Source of the DNA: JAFGNB01 sp050304135
Lineage (GTDB): Bacteria; Fibrobacterota; Chitinivibrionia; Chitinivibrionales; Chitinispirillaceae
Direction: 5' to 3'
Length of the DNA: 64,000 nucleotides
Assembly: GCA_050304135.1 (NCBI GenBank)
Contig: JBNLDC010000076.1
Location: forward strand, 1 to 64,000
Shown: in pieces, positions 27,560 to 36,130 of the stretch
Numbering within the stretch: position 1 is the stretch's first letter
How the letters are laid out: every line of letters starts with the position of its first letter
Notes under the pieces: model-generated
The model's input: only the letters and a program-made list of their open reading frames with translations
What the model was told of the DNA's origin: nothing
The model's database searches: none
Program-made: the position numbers and the translations under genes

Positions 27560-27637
27560 GAATGGTTCCGTCGGGTGCGGAGATTTCCGGTACGTTCAGA
27601 AAATCGCCGCGATTAGAATTATGGGTGATTGTTTCGG

Positions 27638-28846
27638 TCAGAACTTTCCGTGATAAATCGATTCAAGAAGTCTGGTGTTCATTTCAATTGATTTGAGGCG
27701 GGCATCTTCGTCGACCGTAATCACCCGGTCCGCAAACGATTTGCAATAGGTGCAGATGTTGGCGTCATCGGTTCCGGAACTGCATCCGCTGCAGCTACAC
27801 CGGATTTCGCCGCAGTTGATCTTCTGCATTCCTTCAAGAAATCCGTCCAGTTTGGCATTGTCGATATGGATCGGAATCAGTTGATTGGCACTGGCGAATT
27901 CCGCGAATTTCCGCAGGGAGGCGTTTCCTTTCAGTATTCCGCTGATGATGTTTTTCCGGTGTATCTGACCAATGGTATTTCTGCTTGGAAAACTGAGTAT
28001 GTCGAGCAGGTTACCCTCTTTTTTCTTTTCGGAATATGCCTTGACGACCTGGAGAAGCCATGCGGTCGGAGCTATCCTTTCGGTCAATTTGAGGAGCACT
28101 TTTCCCTTGCCGATTGTTTCATAAAAATGAACATCTTCCGGTCTGATCCAGTCGCTGCTGATCAGTTTTGCCGGGTGCTTTATTTTCTGCAGGCCGCAGC
28201 TCAACCGGTAGGTGTCGTACGTGAAGGTGTTGCCGGACGGACCTGCCTGTGTCATGTGGCTTATGTAGTTCGCATGTTCCTGAATGTCAAAACAGTTGTG
28301 AAGACAGGTGTTATTGGCAATCAGGCGCAGTTTCGTCTCGGGGCCGATACAGGCAACCGCTTTTTCCAGTAGTGCAAAATTCCGGTTGAAGTTGTAAAAA
28401 AGCGTTATTTCATTCGCACCGATATCCTCCAGGTGTCTGATTTCGTCTAACGATCGGACCTGGAGAAACAGTGATGACGCAAGATTCGATTCCGGGTAGC
28501 GGCGTCGCATCATCTTCAAAAGGTTGGTATTGGCGACTGTAAATGAATCGGCGCCCAAACCGGTGATACGGTCAATGAACGTGAATATCTTTTTATGGTC
28601 TCTGGTGAGTTCTCTGTTGCCGATACAGGTTGCGTTGAGCAGGTAATTAAAGGAGATCCCCTCGCGATGGCAGCAGGCAATGTGGTCGGCAAGCCGTTTC
28701 ATGGAAATTTCCGGCAGTGCATGGCTTACCCTGCCACCCCCGACGATATCGGAGCGCAGTTTGCCGTAAACACTTTTTACGGTGCCGAACCGGGCGAATT
28801 CTTTTAGAAGTTTGTTGTCAAAATTCGTTGCGACAGTATAGTTCAC
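27638..28846 (-). CDS. U32-like (UbiU/UbiV-type fold) Cys-rich protein
   Basis: 402 aa. The N-terminal 300 residues follow the U32 peptidase-like barrel pattern (SFNYLLNATCIGNREL; ANNTCLHNCFDIQEHANYI, with C181 and C185). The C-terminus has a dense cysteine cluster (C345, C350, C352, C355, C365, C368), suggesting one or two metal or Fe-S sites. Known U32-type proteins include the O2-independent hydroxylases UbiU/UbiV and RNA-hydroxylation factors, so an oxygen-independent hydroxylation is a reasonable guess here, not a demonstration. GTG start with AGGTAAACC upstream. It lies 78 nt before the radical SAM gene and 188 nt after the methyltransferase. Confidence 0.75.
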   Translation of the reverse strand: MNYTVATNFDNKLLKEFARFGTVKSVYGKLRSDIVGGGRVSHALPEISMKRLADHIACCHREGISFNYLLNATCIGNRELTRDHKKIFTFIDRITGLGADSFTVANTNLLKMMRRRYPESNLASSLFLQVRSLDEIRHLEDIGANEITLFYNFNRNFALLEKAVACIGPETKLRLIANNTCLHNCFDIQEHANYISHMTQAGPSGNTFTYDTYRLSCGLQKIKHPAKLISSDWIRPEDVHFYETIGKGKVLLKLTERIAPTAWLLQVVKAYSEKKKEGNLLDILSFPSRNTIGQIHRKNIISGILKGNASLRKFAEFASANQLIPIHIDNAKLDGFLEGMQKINCGEIRCSCSGCSSGTDDANICTYCKSFADRVITVDEDARLKSIEMNTRLLESIYHGKF

Positions 28847-29034
28847 GGTTTACCTGATCAAAAAAACATGTTCGAAATGATAAAAACTACCGGAGTGGTC
28901 ACTGAAATTGGCAGAGCACATCACCTGCAGATGGTACTCTTGATAACGAGGCGATCATCCCGTGCGGCTATCCGGAAAATGCGAAATAAAATACTGATCC
29001 CTGAAACTTTACCTTAAAAACGGCAGCCCGGGGG

Positions 29035-30087
29035 TTACGGTCTGGTTGCTAATATAAGGGGAGAAGGGGCTGGTAGTTGTATTTTGCGTATCTTCCTGAA
29101 ACCTGATTTTATGAGCCATTCCTGTAGTTGAGAAAAAGAAAAAATATTTCCCTTTTTAGTTAACAGCAACATCGCCAGTGCATACACCATTACATGTACC
29201 GGTCCGGTCCGGTCATCACGTGGAAGCCACTCCGCAATGACGACCTTTCCTCCCGGTCTGAGTGCACTGAAGCACCGGTCCAGAGTCCGGCGGCTGCGCT
29301 CCTCACCCAGAGAGTGAAAAAGATGTCCTATGAAAATGATATCAAATTGAGTGGTATGCCGATACTCCAGTGCGTCTGCGGCAACAAATTCAAACTGTGA
29401 TGAAACTTCCAGTGTTGCAGTGATCTTTTTGGCCACTGAGAGGACCTGTTCCCAGTCGACGGCGGTTACACGGGTCTGATTGCAGTGCAGGGCCCAGGGA
29501 AGACTCCAGGCTGCGCTACCGGCTCCAAGGTCAAGAATTTTTCTTGGCTTACTGGAATTGCCAAGTATCCTCTTTTTCGCAAAGTAACTGGCGGCCCGGA
29601 AGCTGTTGACAAACATTGCTTCCGAAAACGCCTTGTAGTAATCTGAGCCGGACTCTTCCTGATCGAACTCAAATGCAGGGACGCCGGTTTTAACCGCCTC
29701 GGATAACTGAAGCCACGGTTTTACCGCGTTCGAAATAAAAGTATGGTAGGCGTTCTGCAGGCCGGTTTTTCTAATCGCTGCATCCACTTCATTATTCTGA
29801 TTGGCAAGAATAAATCCTGTCCGTACCCGGTTGTTCCGGTATATTTCCTTTTTTTTCTTTAAATAGCCCAGGCTGACCAGAGCATCCGCAAGGAACGTGA
29901 TTCCCCGCTCGGAACACTCTGTAGCAGTACTGAGTTCTTGAGACGATTTCGCTCCCTGTTCCAGTATTTCAAAAAGCCGTAGACGGACCGCTTCCTGCAG
30001 GATGAGGGGAGGTGCAAAACCGTACCCGAAAGTTGAGATCCCTTTATAGATCATTTTCTGCTGCAGGAGTAATGGTGGGGGGGGCAT
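29035..30087 (-). CDS. SAM-dependent O-methyltransferase with dimerisation domain
   Basis: 350 aa. A winged-helix dimerisation domain (about 12-100) precedes a Rossmann methyltransferase domain with the SAM loop ILDLGAGSAAWSL and a late GGKVVIAEWLPRDD, as in acetylserotonin/hydroxyneurosporene-type O-methyltransferases. ATG 30087 is chosen because AAAGGGA lies upstream and the longer frame adds a sequence unlike the family. The codons right after this ATG are a C8 run (Pro-Pro-Pro), a possible slippage site. First gene of the three-gene locus with the U32-like and radical SAM genes; acts on a small molecule of unknown identity. Confidence 0.8.
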   Translation of the reverse strand: MPPPPLLLQQKMIYKGISTFGYGFAPPLILQEAVRLRLFEILEQGAKSSQELSTATECSERGITFLADALVSLGYLKKKKEIYRNNRVRTGFILANQNNEVDAAIRKTGLQNAYHTFISNAVKPWLQLSEAVKTGVPAFEFDQEESGSDYYKAFSEAMFVNSFRAASYFAKKRILGNSSKPRKILDLGAGSAAWSLPWALHCNQTRVTAVDWEQVLSVAKKITATLEVSSQFEFVAADALEYRHTTQFDIIFIGHLFHSLGEERSRRTLDRCFSALRPGGKVVIAEWLPRDDRTGPVHVMVYALAMLLLTKKGNIFSFSQLQEWLIKSGFRKIRKIQLPAPSPLILATRP

Positions 30088-30441
30088 ACAACTATTCCCT
30101 TTCGTGTACTTTATGATCACCACCACCAGCTCCCGGTGGTTTCCGGGGGCTACCGTATTTGTAGTGAGCGTTTCAGTTGAAAGTTCAGACGAAAATGAAA
30201 TTCCTGTCAAAAAACAGGCTCATTCGACCTTGCTTCCTTTGTATGGGCATAAACGGATTGGATGGGTATTTAACAGATACGTGTCGTAAAAATGGTATGC
30301 TACGGAAGAAAAAATCAACCTGAATCAAGCTGTTGAACTAACAATTTGTGTATAGGATCATGGCAGGCTGGTACCCGAACGTTCATCTCATATCGTGAAC
30401 AGATGTTTTCTGCCGTCTTTTTTTACTGCAGACATTCCGGA
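30088..30441. other. intergenic region between the PL1 gene and the methyltransferase gene
   Basis: About 350 bp, AT-rich in its right half. It should contain the promoter for the methyltransferase locus and the 3' end of the PL1 gene. No recognisable regulatory motif was found. Confidence 0.4.
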
Positions 30442-32949
30442 CTAATGAACCAGTAATAGCGGAAAAACCTTTGTTGTCGCGGATGAAATCCTCAGGAACC
30501 GGACACCCGGCGAACCCGTTTCAAAACGGTCGACAGGTATCGTCAGTGCCGCACCCCGCATGGTACCGGTATGAATCACCCTGCATACTTTTCCTGAAAG
30601 ATCAACCAGGTCGATCCTGACGGGAGTGCCTTTTGGTGCATGGAGTGTCAGATTGCGTGTGGAGAGAACAATCCGGTTTCGGGTTACCTCCGCCCGGGCC
30701 GCGAGCGTGGCAGTGGTGATCCACTCGACCGGATCACCGGCAAGTTCGTTGAGATACATCTCCAGATTCGTGTAACCTTCGGTGGAGTGGCTGGTGCCGC
30801 TGCGGTCCTCGGCACTGTTCGGGTTAAGCCCGTGGTCAGACTCCCAGGCATCGGGCATACCGTCGTGGTCGCTGTCGGCAGGGGCTGCACCTCCCGCCAT
30901 GGTCGGATATCCGCCGGCGTCATTCTGACTGTCGATAATACCTTTGAGTCCGTCTTTGCTCCCGGTATGGGTGAAGGAACTGTTTCGTACTTCTTTGATG
31001 ATCCGTGTGTCGATGGCGTCGGGTTTCGGTTTTGTGGCACCGACATTGGCCAGAACGTCGGTATATGCCTCATCGGCGGTGAATGGGGTGATGCTGATGG
31101 GGAAAAGCGGTGCGTTACTTCTGACGTCTGCAATGGAATTGAACTTCGAAATGCACTTACTCCAGTTGTCGGAGGTGGGGCTTACAATGGTAGCACCGGA
31201 GGTCGCTATCATTTTGTTTCCTGAGATATAAGCCCGCTGCATGTCTCCGGTTTTGAGCTCGTCGCCGTCGATGGAGGCAAGCTGCATAAGGGTACTGACC
31301 GGACCCGCTTTGAAGAAATTTCCCACAAAATTACACTGTCGCACTCCGCCGTCAGTGGTCCGGTCGCGCCAGTTGTAGACAACGTTGTTGATGATTTCGG
31401 TATACCCGCCGTAGGTTTTGGCATCCTGCTCGAGCCCCCCGGCAAGCGACCAGTTCCTACCGGTGCAGTGTGCGTGCAGGTTGTGCAGGTAGCTGCTGTA
31501 ATGTCCGCCGATGGAGGCGGCAAAGGAGTGACGCTCCGTCCTGGTGCGGTCGTCGGCATTGTAATGGTAAGAGTTGTTGAGTGCCTCGGAAATGATGCTG
31601 CGCTGAAACGTGATGTTTTTTGCTCCACGTGAACTGTGGCCTTCATCGATACTCCACGAAATGGAACAGTGGTCGATAATGCAGTGGTCCGAACTCGACA
31701 TACCCATCCCGTCCATCGACTCTTTACAGTAGTCGCCCACCCGGGTACGGATATGCCTGATGATGACATCATCGGCGCCGAGTATGCCGAAGGCGTAGCG
31801 GGTGATACAGATACCGTCTCCCGGAGCGGTCTGTCCGGCTACGTATACATTGCCACCATCGTTCGGGATCACCAGTTTCGAATCGAGCGCGATCACCCCG
31901 CCAACTTTGAACACCACGGTTCTCGGCCCCTTCTCTACCTCGAGTGCGTTGCGCAGGCTGCCGCTGCCGGCATCGCTGAGAGTGGTGACCTCGACCACCC
32001 GACCTCCTCGGCCGCCACGGGCGAACCTGCCGTACCCTTCGGCGGTGGGAAAGGCGAGTCGCCGGATGCGGAAAGGCCATACGTCGCCCTTTACAACCGA
32101 TTCTCCCGATTTCTCATCAACCCGCCACCAGTAAGTTGCGAGTGAAGAGAGACCGGCAAGAGAAAATGCAGTCGCGGTCTGGTTTCCTTTAAATTGCGCC
32201 GAGCTGCTGGTGGCTTTGTCGACTGCCGCCGAGTCTTCGCCGAAGTACACATCGTGTGACAGCGCTCCGGTCGCAGCGGTCCAGTTCAGACCGCCTTCCA
32301 TCGGATAGTGATAATCACCCTCTGCGGGGGTAACGTTCGAGATCGTTTTCGCCGGGTCGCTCCCGTCGATTTCGAAAGCGTTGAGCACAACGTTATCGAA
32401 TGTTCCGTTTCCTTCCGCCCGGAATTTCACTACAACATTTTTCTCTGCTGCCACTTCGAATTCTGTGTAGATGCGGGTGGCATCGAGGTCGTTTTTTACA
32501 CGGGTCGGTACCTTTATTCCGGTGTGTTTTACTGTGCCGTCAACGGAGATCTCCATTGAGCTGCCGGAAACATTGTCAAAAAAACTGTGCCAGGTGACAA
32601 GGCTGTGTTTCCCGGCGGGCAGTCCGCTGATCACCATTTCCATGGCACCGCCGGAGGTCGCATCCTCGATGATCAGGCCGTCAACCGTGAGGGTCGCGCC
32701 GTAGGTGAGCAGTCCCTTGTACCAGGAGCACCTGATGCCGGTACCGGAATTTCCCGCATTGCGGAAGAGAACCGAAACAGTGCCGATCGAGAGGGAAACC
32801 GTCGCGTCACTTTCCGGTGCCCAGTTGTTCCACCGTTTCGTGTACATGTCGGTTCTTCCCGGGCTGAGGTTGTCAATGTCGACACGGAGTCCGTTGGCGT
32901 GGAGTAGTACCGCATAAAAAAGTGCGATGGTAACAAACAACCGTTTCAT
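30442..32949 (-). CDS. secreted pectate lyase, PL1-like
   Basis: 835 aa. A signal peptide (1-18) is followed by a CBM-like beta-sandwich (about 20-195), an FN3-like linker (about 200-295), and a right-handed beta-helix of the PL1 type. The helix starts AFPTAEGYGRFARGG and continues SGSLRNALE, VVFKVGGVIAL and the NSYHYNADD region, to about 640. Next comes a calcium-binding stretch DSDHDGMPDAWE of the thrombospondin-3/dockerin-like kind (about 685-700), and a C-terminal sorting-like domain (about 750-835). Expected to cleave polygalacturonate by beta-elimination outside the cell. It starts 53 nt after the PL9 gene on the same strand with a GGAGAA RBS, so the two form a pectin-degradation pair. 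Confidence 0.85.
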   Translation of the reverse strand: MKRLFVTIALFYAVLLHANGLRVDIDNLSPGRTDMYTKRWNNWAPESDATVSLSIGTVSVLFRNAGNSGTGIRCSWYKGLLTYGATLTVDGLIIEDATSGGAMEMVISGLPAGKHSLVTWHSFFDNVSGSSMEISVDGTVKHTGIKVPTRVKNDLDATRIYTEFEVAAEKNVVVKFRAEGNGTFDNVVLNAFEIDGSDPAKTISNVTPAEGDYHYPMEGGLNWTAATGALSHDVYFGEDSAAVDKATSSSAQFKGNQTATAFSLAGLSSLATYWWRVDEKSGESVVKGDVWPFRIRRLAFPTAEGYGRFARGGRGGRVVEVTTLSDAGSGSLRNALEVEKGPRTVVFKVGGVIALDSKLVIPNDGGNVYVAGQTAPGDGICITRYAFGILGADDVIIRHIRTRVGDYCKESMDGMGMSSSDHCIIDHCSISWSIDEGHSSRGAKNITFQRSIISEALNNSYHYNADDRTRTERHSFAASIGGHYSSYLHNLHAHCTGRNWSLAGGLEQDAKTYGGYTEIINNVVYNWRDRTTDGGVRQCNFVGNFFKAGPVSTLMQLASIDGDELKTGDMQRAYISGNKMIATSGATIVSPTSDNWSKCISKFNSIADVRSNAPLFPISITPFTADEAYTDVLANVGATKPKPDAIDTRIIKEVRNSSFTHTGSKDGLKGIIDSQNDAGGYPTMAGGAAPADSDHDGMPDAWESDHGLNPNSAEDRSGTSHSTEGYTNLEMYLNELAGDPVEWITTATLAARAEVTRNRIVLSTRNLTLHAPKGTPVRIDLVDLSGKVCRVIHTGTMRGAALTIPVDRFETGSPGVRFLRISSATTKVFPLLLVH

Positions 32950-33001
32950 TATCAGGTTCTCCTGTGGACTATGCTATACTGTCGGAATAATAATCCGGAG
33001 T

Positions 33002-34528
33002 TTACCGCATCATCAACCTGACGCTGGTATGTGGAACACCCTCCACTGTTTTACGAACGTATATAAAAACAGCGTTTGATCCGTTTGCTGCACCCGGCAA
33101 CTGTTTACGCCCGGATATATCGTAGATGTCAGTGTGTCCGCCAAGGGGTACTTCTGAAAGTACTGCAGACTGAGGTAGCCTGATGTTTTCCTCTCGGTGT
33201 TCCGCAAGCGCGGTCGGTCCGGTTTCGAATGCTCCGAGATCGGGAGCGGTTCCGTTAAATGGAAAACCGAGGTCGATACCTTTGTCGGTATACTTGCTGC
33301 CGGCGAGATGCATGAACGGTACATCGGGAAGATCACCGTTTTGCTTTCTCGGATCGGATATACCGGTAGTATCCAGGCTTTGAAAGTCAGATGCCGAAGG
33401 CGCTGCGGAGAGGTTCCATGAGTTGTTTGTTGCCTGAGTGCCGGGTCCGTTGCTTGATACCGTTCCCGAAAAGGCAATGTTGTTTTTGTAGATTCCCATA
33501 CTCCTGTCGCCGTCACTGTAACCGAGCATGTTGAAGTTGACTCCGTTCTTGCAGGCGGTGTTGTTGTAAAAGAGATTGTCGGCTGTATGGTGGTTCTGGT
33601 AGAATCCCGCGGACCGGTTGAGAAACGAAAGACAGAAGCGGGCAATGTTCTCTGGAGGCGAGGCCGGGGATTTTGAGGGGGGGAGTCCGTACCCACCCAG
33701 TTTGAAACCGTTGCCGTTGCCGATTCCGGTGGTGGTTCCCGGTTTGTAGCCGTTAAGCCATGCCCAGCAGTTCTCGAAAATCGCGACTTCTTTATTGGAG
33801 ATGCAGTCGTACCCGTCGTCGGTGTTCCACCAGGCGCGGCACCCACGGAAAATGTTGCCGGTTGTTCCCGTTGCATTGGTGTGCGCACCGAAACCATCGG
33901 CGCTCTCGCCGGCCCCGTTTGAGGTATGCTCATCAAAATTATCATGCGAGTCGCAGTTAAGCACCAGGTTGTCGCTTCCGCCCCAGATGATTACTCCCGG
34001 GCCCATATTGTGATGGGTGTTGAGAAGCTCGAAAATGTTGTGGCTACCGGTGATGTAAATACACCAGCTTTCATGATTGAGGTTGTTATTCTGCGGAACA
34101 CCCCTCAGTTCAAGGCCCTTAAGATGCAGGTAACTTCCCGGTACGTACACACCGCGTATCCGGCAATCGTCTTTCATCTGAAAATAGTCGAAAACAGGAG
34201 TCTCTCCCGGATAGGCCATGTAGTGGATCAGTTTTCCGGATGAACCGCTTTTATCCAGTTGCACGGCATTGACGTTGTCCGTCTGGCTGTTGCAGGAGCG
34301 CAATGCTTTAGTGTAAGTATAGGTACCGGCCCTGAAGAGTACCGTGTCTCCCGCCGATACGGCATTTTGTGCTTTCGCCCACGAGGCGAAGGGGGAGTTC
34401 AGCCCACCGGACCCATCATCGCTTCCACCGGGAGCGACGTAGTAGGTTTTTGCAGTGGCTGTGTGGAGTAGTGTACTCACCACTACGGCAAGGATAAGAG
34501 GACATGATGTACGGTGAATCATGGACAC
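33002..34528 (-). CDS. secreted pectate lyase, PL9 family
   Basis: 508 aa with a signal peptide (1-26) and a right-handed parallel beta-helix. Residues match the known PL9 active site: a candidate calcium site D211, D237, D238, D241 with spacing like that of Pel9A, and the catalytic Lys in GNGFKLGGYG (K276). The C-terminal 60 residues (start LPQSAVLSEV) resemble a T9SS-type sorting domain. AAAGGAG precedes the ATG. It cleaves pectate endolytically if active. Followed closely by the PL1-like lyase. Confidence 0.9.
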   Translation of the reverse strand: MSMIHRTSCPLILAVVVSTLLHTATAKTYYVAPGGSDDGSGGLNSPFASWAKAQNAVSAGDTVLFRAGTYTYTKALRSCNSQTDNVNAVQLDKSGSSGKLIHYMAYPGETPVFDYFQMKDDCRIRGVYVPGSYLHLKGLELRGVPQNNNLNHESWCIYITGSHNIFELLNTHHNMGPGVIIWGGSDNLVLNCDSHDNFDEHTSNGAGESADGFGAHTNATGTTGNIFRGCRAWWNTDDGYDCISNKEVAIFENCWAWLNGYKPGTTTGIGNGNGFKLGGYGLPPSKSPASPPENIARFCLSFLNRSAGFYQNHHTADNLFYNNTACKNGVNFNMLGYSDGDRSMGIYKNNIAFSGTVSSNGPGTQATNNSWNLSAAPSASDFQSLDTTGISDPRKQNGDLPDVPFMHLAGSKYTDKGIDLGFPFNGTAPDLGAFETGPTALAEHREENIRLPQSAVLSEVPLGGHTDIYDISGRKQLPGAANGSNAVFIYVRKTVEGVPHTSVRLMMR

Positions 34529-35266
34529 TCCTTTGGTGATTGGGCGGCTGTCTGATTGTTAGTATCGTTCGCTGATCTTGCGGTCGGTATCGTCGTTGCG
34601 TCGGGTATCGGCCTATACTGCAAACATACCATTTCTGAAATCGGCCTGCCCGGAGTTTCATGCCAAATACCCTGTCTGACCGTAACCAACTTTATCATAA
34701 GAATTACCGGATGGCGCTTGAGGTGAGCCCGTCGAACCATTGGCTGCTCTGATTAAAGCGGTACAATAAAAACGGTACAACGCACCGGCTACCACTGATT
34801 CCTTTATATTGCTTTGTCATTCCATTCAATAAGCGTGTGGAATCCAGTGCATTCTGCACTGTTTCTATTGTACCGCTTTGGGCGGAGCTATTTAGTTCCT
34901 GTTCAGGATTGAATAATTTATTATATAACAGTCATTGAGAGTTGGGTGAGGCTCTCGAACCCCTCGAAATGACATATTTTAACGGGAAACTTGGTCACAC
35001 TTCGATCAACTCAGTGCATCGCTTCGAGAGCCCTTCGATGTACTCCAGGACCACCTCAGTGTCTGGAAGTGGCCAATTCTGAACAGGAGTTATTTACTGC
35101 ATGGTCCGCTCCGGAAAATGTTCGGAAAAAAAATGAATGAAAAAAATATAAAAAAGAATAATAATATATAAATCAATTAGTTATATAATAAATTGTTCGG
35201 ATAATAAAAAAAAACAACCATTTTAAGGCCCATCCGTAGTTATATTACGCATAGATTGGGGAAGTA
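34529..35266. other. long intergenic region upstream of module 1
   Basis: About 740 bp separating the minus-strand lyase genes from the plus-strand regulator-lipoprotein module 1. It contains a repeat element at 34891-35094 (listed separately) and an AT-rich stretch just before the regulator (35130-35220) that is probably its promoter. Confidence 0.6.
34891..35094. mobile_element. MITE-like element copy A (204 bp, terminal inverted repeats)
   Basis: Left end TTTAGTTCCTGTTCAGGATT and right end CTGAACAGGAGTTATTTA form imperfect terminal inverted repeats. The interior is closely similar (about 9 of 10 bases by eye) to copy B at 52287-52490, which has the same length. It has no coding capacity. 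The left end is identical over CTATTTAGTTCCTGTT to the inverted right end of copy C. Confidence 0.7.
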
Positions 35267-36130
35267 ATGAACCGTAGTGTGCGTAAAAATACCCGTATTT
35301 CCATTTTTGAGTATGTGGATTACCGTTTCTTTCTGACCGATTACGTTGATCGGGAGAAGAACGCGACGCGTGGTTTTACATTCCGTTCTTTTGCACAAAA
35401 AGCCGGTCTCTCGGCAAGTCTCCTCAAAGATATACTCTCAAAAAGGCAGAATCTTACCCTTGCGGCAATGCACAAATATGCGGCTGCAATGAAGCTCGGT
35501 ACCAAGGAAATTGCCTACTTTGAGGCGCTTGTGGGATTTAACAATGCTACTACCAACAGCGAAAAAAACCGGCATTTCGGGGAGATGGTCCGGTTGCGCG
35601 GCAGGTCTGCGGTAAAATTCCTCGATTCGCAACAGTACGAATACTTTTCCGAATGGTATCATGCAGTGGTACGGGAGCTGGTGACGCATGCCGGAATGGG
35701 GTGTGACCCTGTTGCTATCGCGCGACGGATCGTTCCTGCGGTTACGGTTGCCAAAGTGCGTAAATCCATACAGCTGCTCAAGGACCTCGGGCTCATCTTT
35801 GAAAGTGCCGATGGTACCTGGCAGGCCTCCGATAAAGTGGTATCGTCGGAATATGAGATCCGGTCAGTGGCGCTCAAAAATTATCATATCGGGATGCTCG
35901 AACGGGCAGCGGACTCACTTGAGAGCAGTCCTTCTGAAGAACGTGAATTTCAGGGTCTTACTCTGAGTGCCTCACGGGAGACGTTCGATCGGATGAAGGA
36001 GCGGATCCGCAGTTTCACCGATGAGCTTCTTGCCATGGCTGCTGCAGAAAAAAAAGAGGCCGAAGAGGTGTATCAGATCAATCTGCAGATGTTTCCTTTT
36101 ACCCGCAGGGCAAATCACGATGAGAACTGA
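35267..36130 (+). CDS. TIGR02147/DUF4423 regulator, module 1
   Basis: 287 aa, cytoplasmic. It opens with the family signature (FEYVDYRFFLTDY). A Cro/CI-like helix-turn-helix follows at about 42-85 (FAQKAGLSASLLKDILSKRQ), then the DUF4423 core with FSEWYHAVVREL and a winged-helix-like segment, ending in the shared Q-I-N-L-Q-M-F-P motif. The family is a paralogous group typical of Fibrobacterota and is presumed to regulate transcription; no target is known. The stop codon overlaps the next gene by 11 nt, so a surface lipoprotein is co-translated with it. Upstream DNA is AT-rich and close to repeat copy A. Confidence 0.88.
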   Translation: MNRSVRKNTRISIFEYVDYRFFLTDYVDREKNATRGFTFRSFAQKAGLSASLLKDILSKRQNLTLAAMHKYAAAMKLGTKEIAYFEALVGFNNATTNSEKNRHFGEMVRLRGRSAVKFLDSQQYEYFSEWYHAVVRELVTHAGMGCDPVAIARRIVPAVTVAKVRKSIQLLKDLGLIFESADGTWQASDKVVSSEYEIRSVALKNYHIGMLERAADSLESSPSEEREFQGLTLSASRETFDRMKERIRSFTDELLAMAAAEKKEAEEVYQINLQMFPFTRRANHDEN

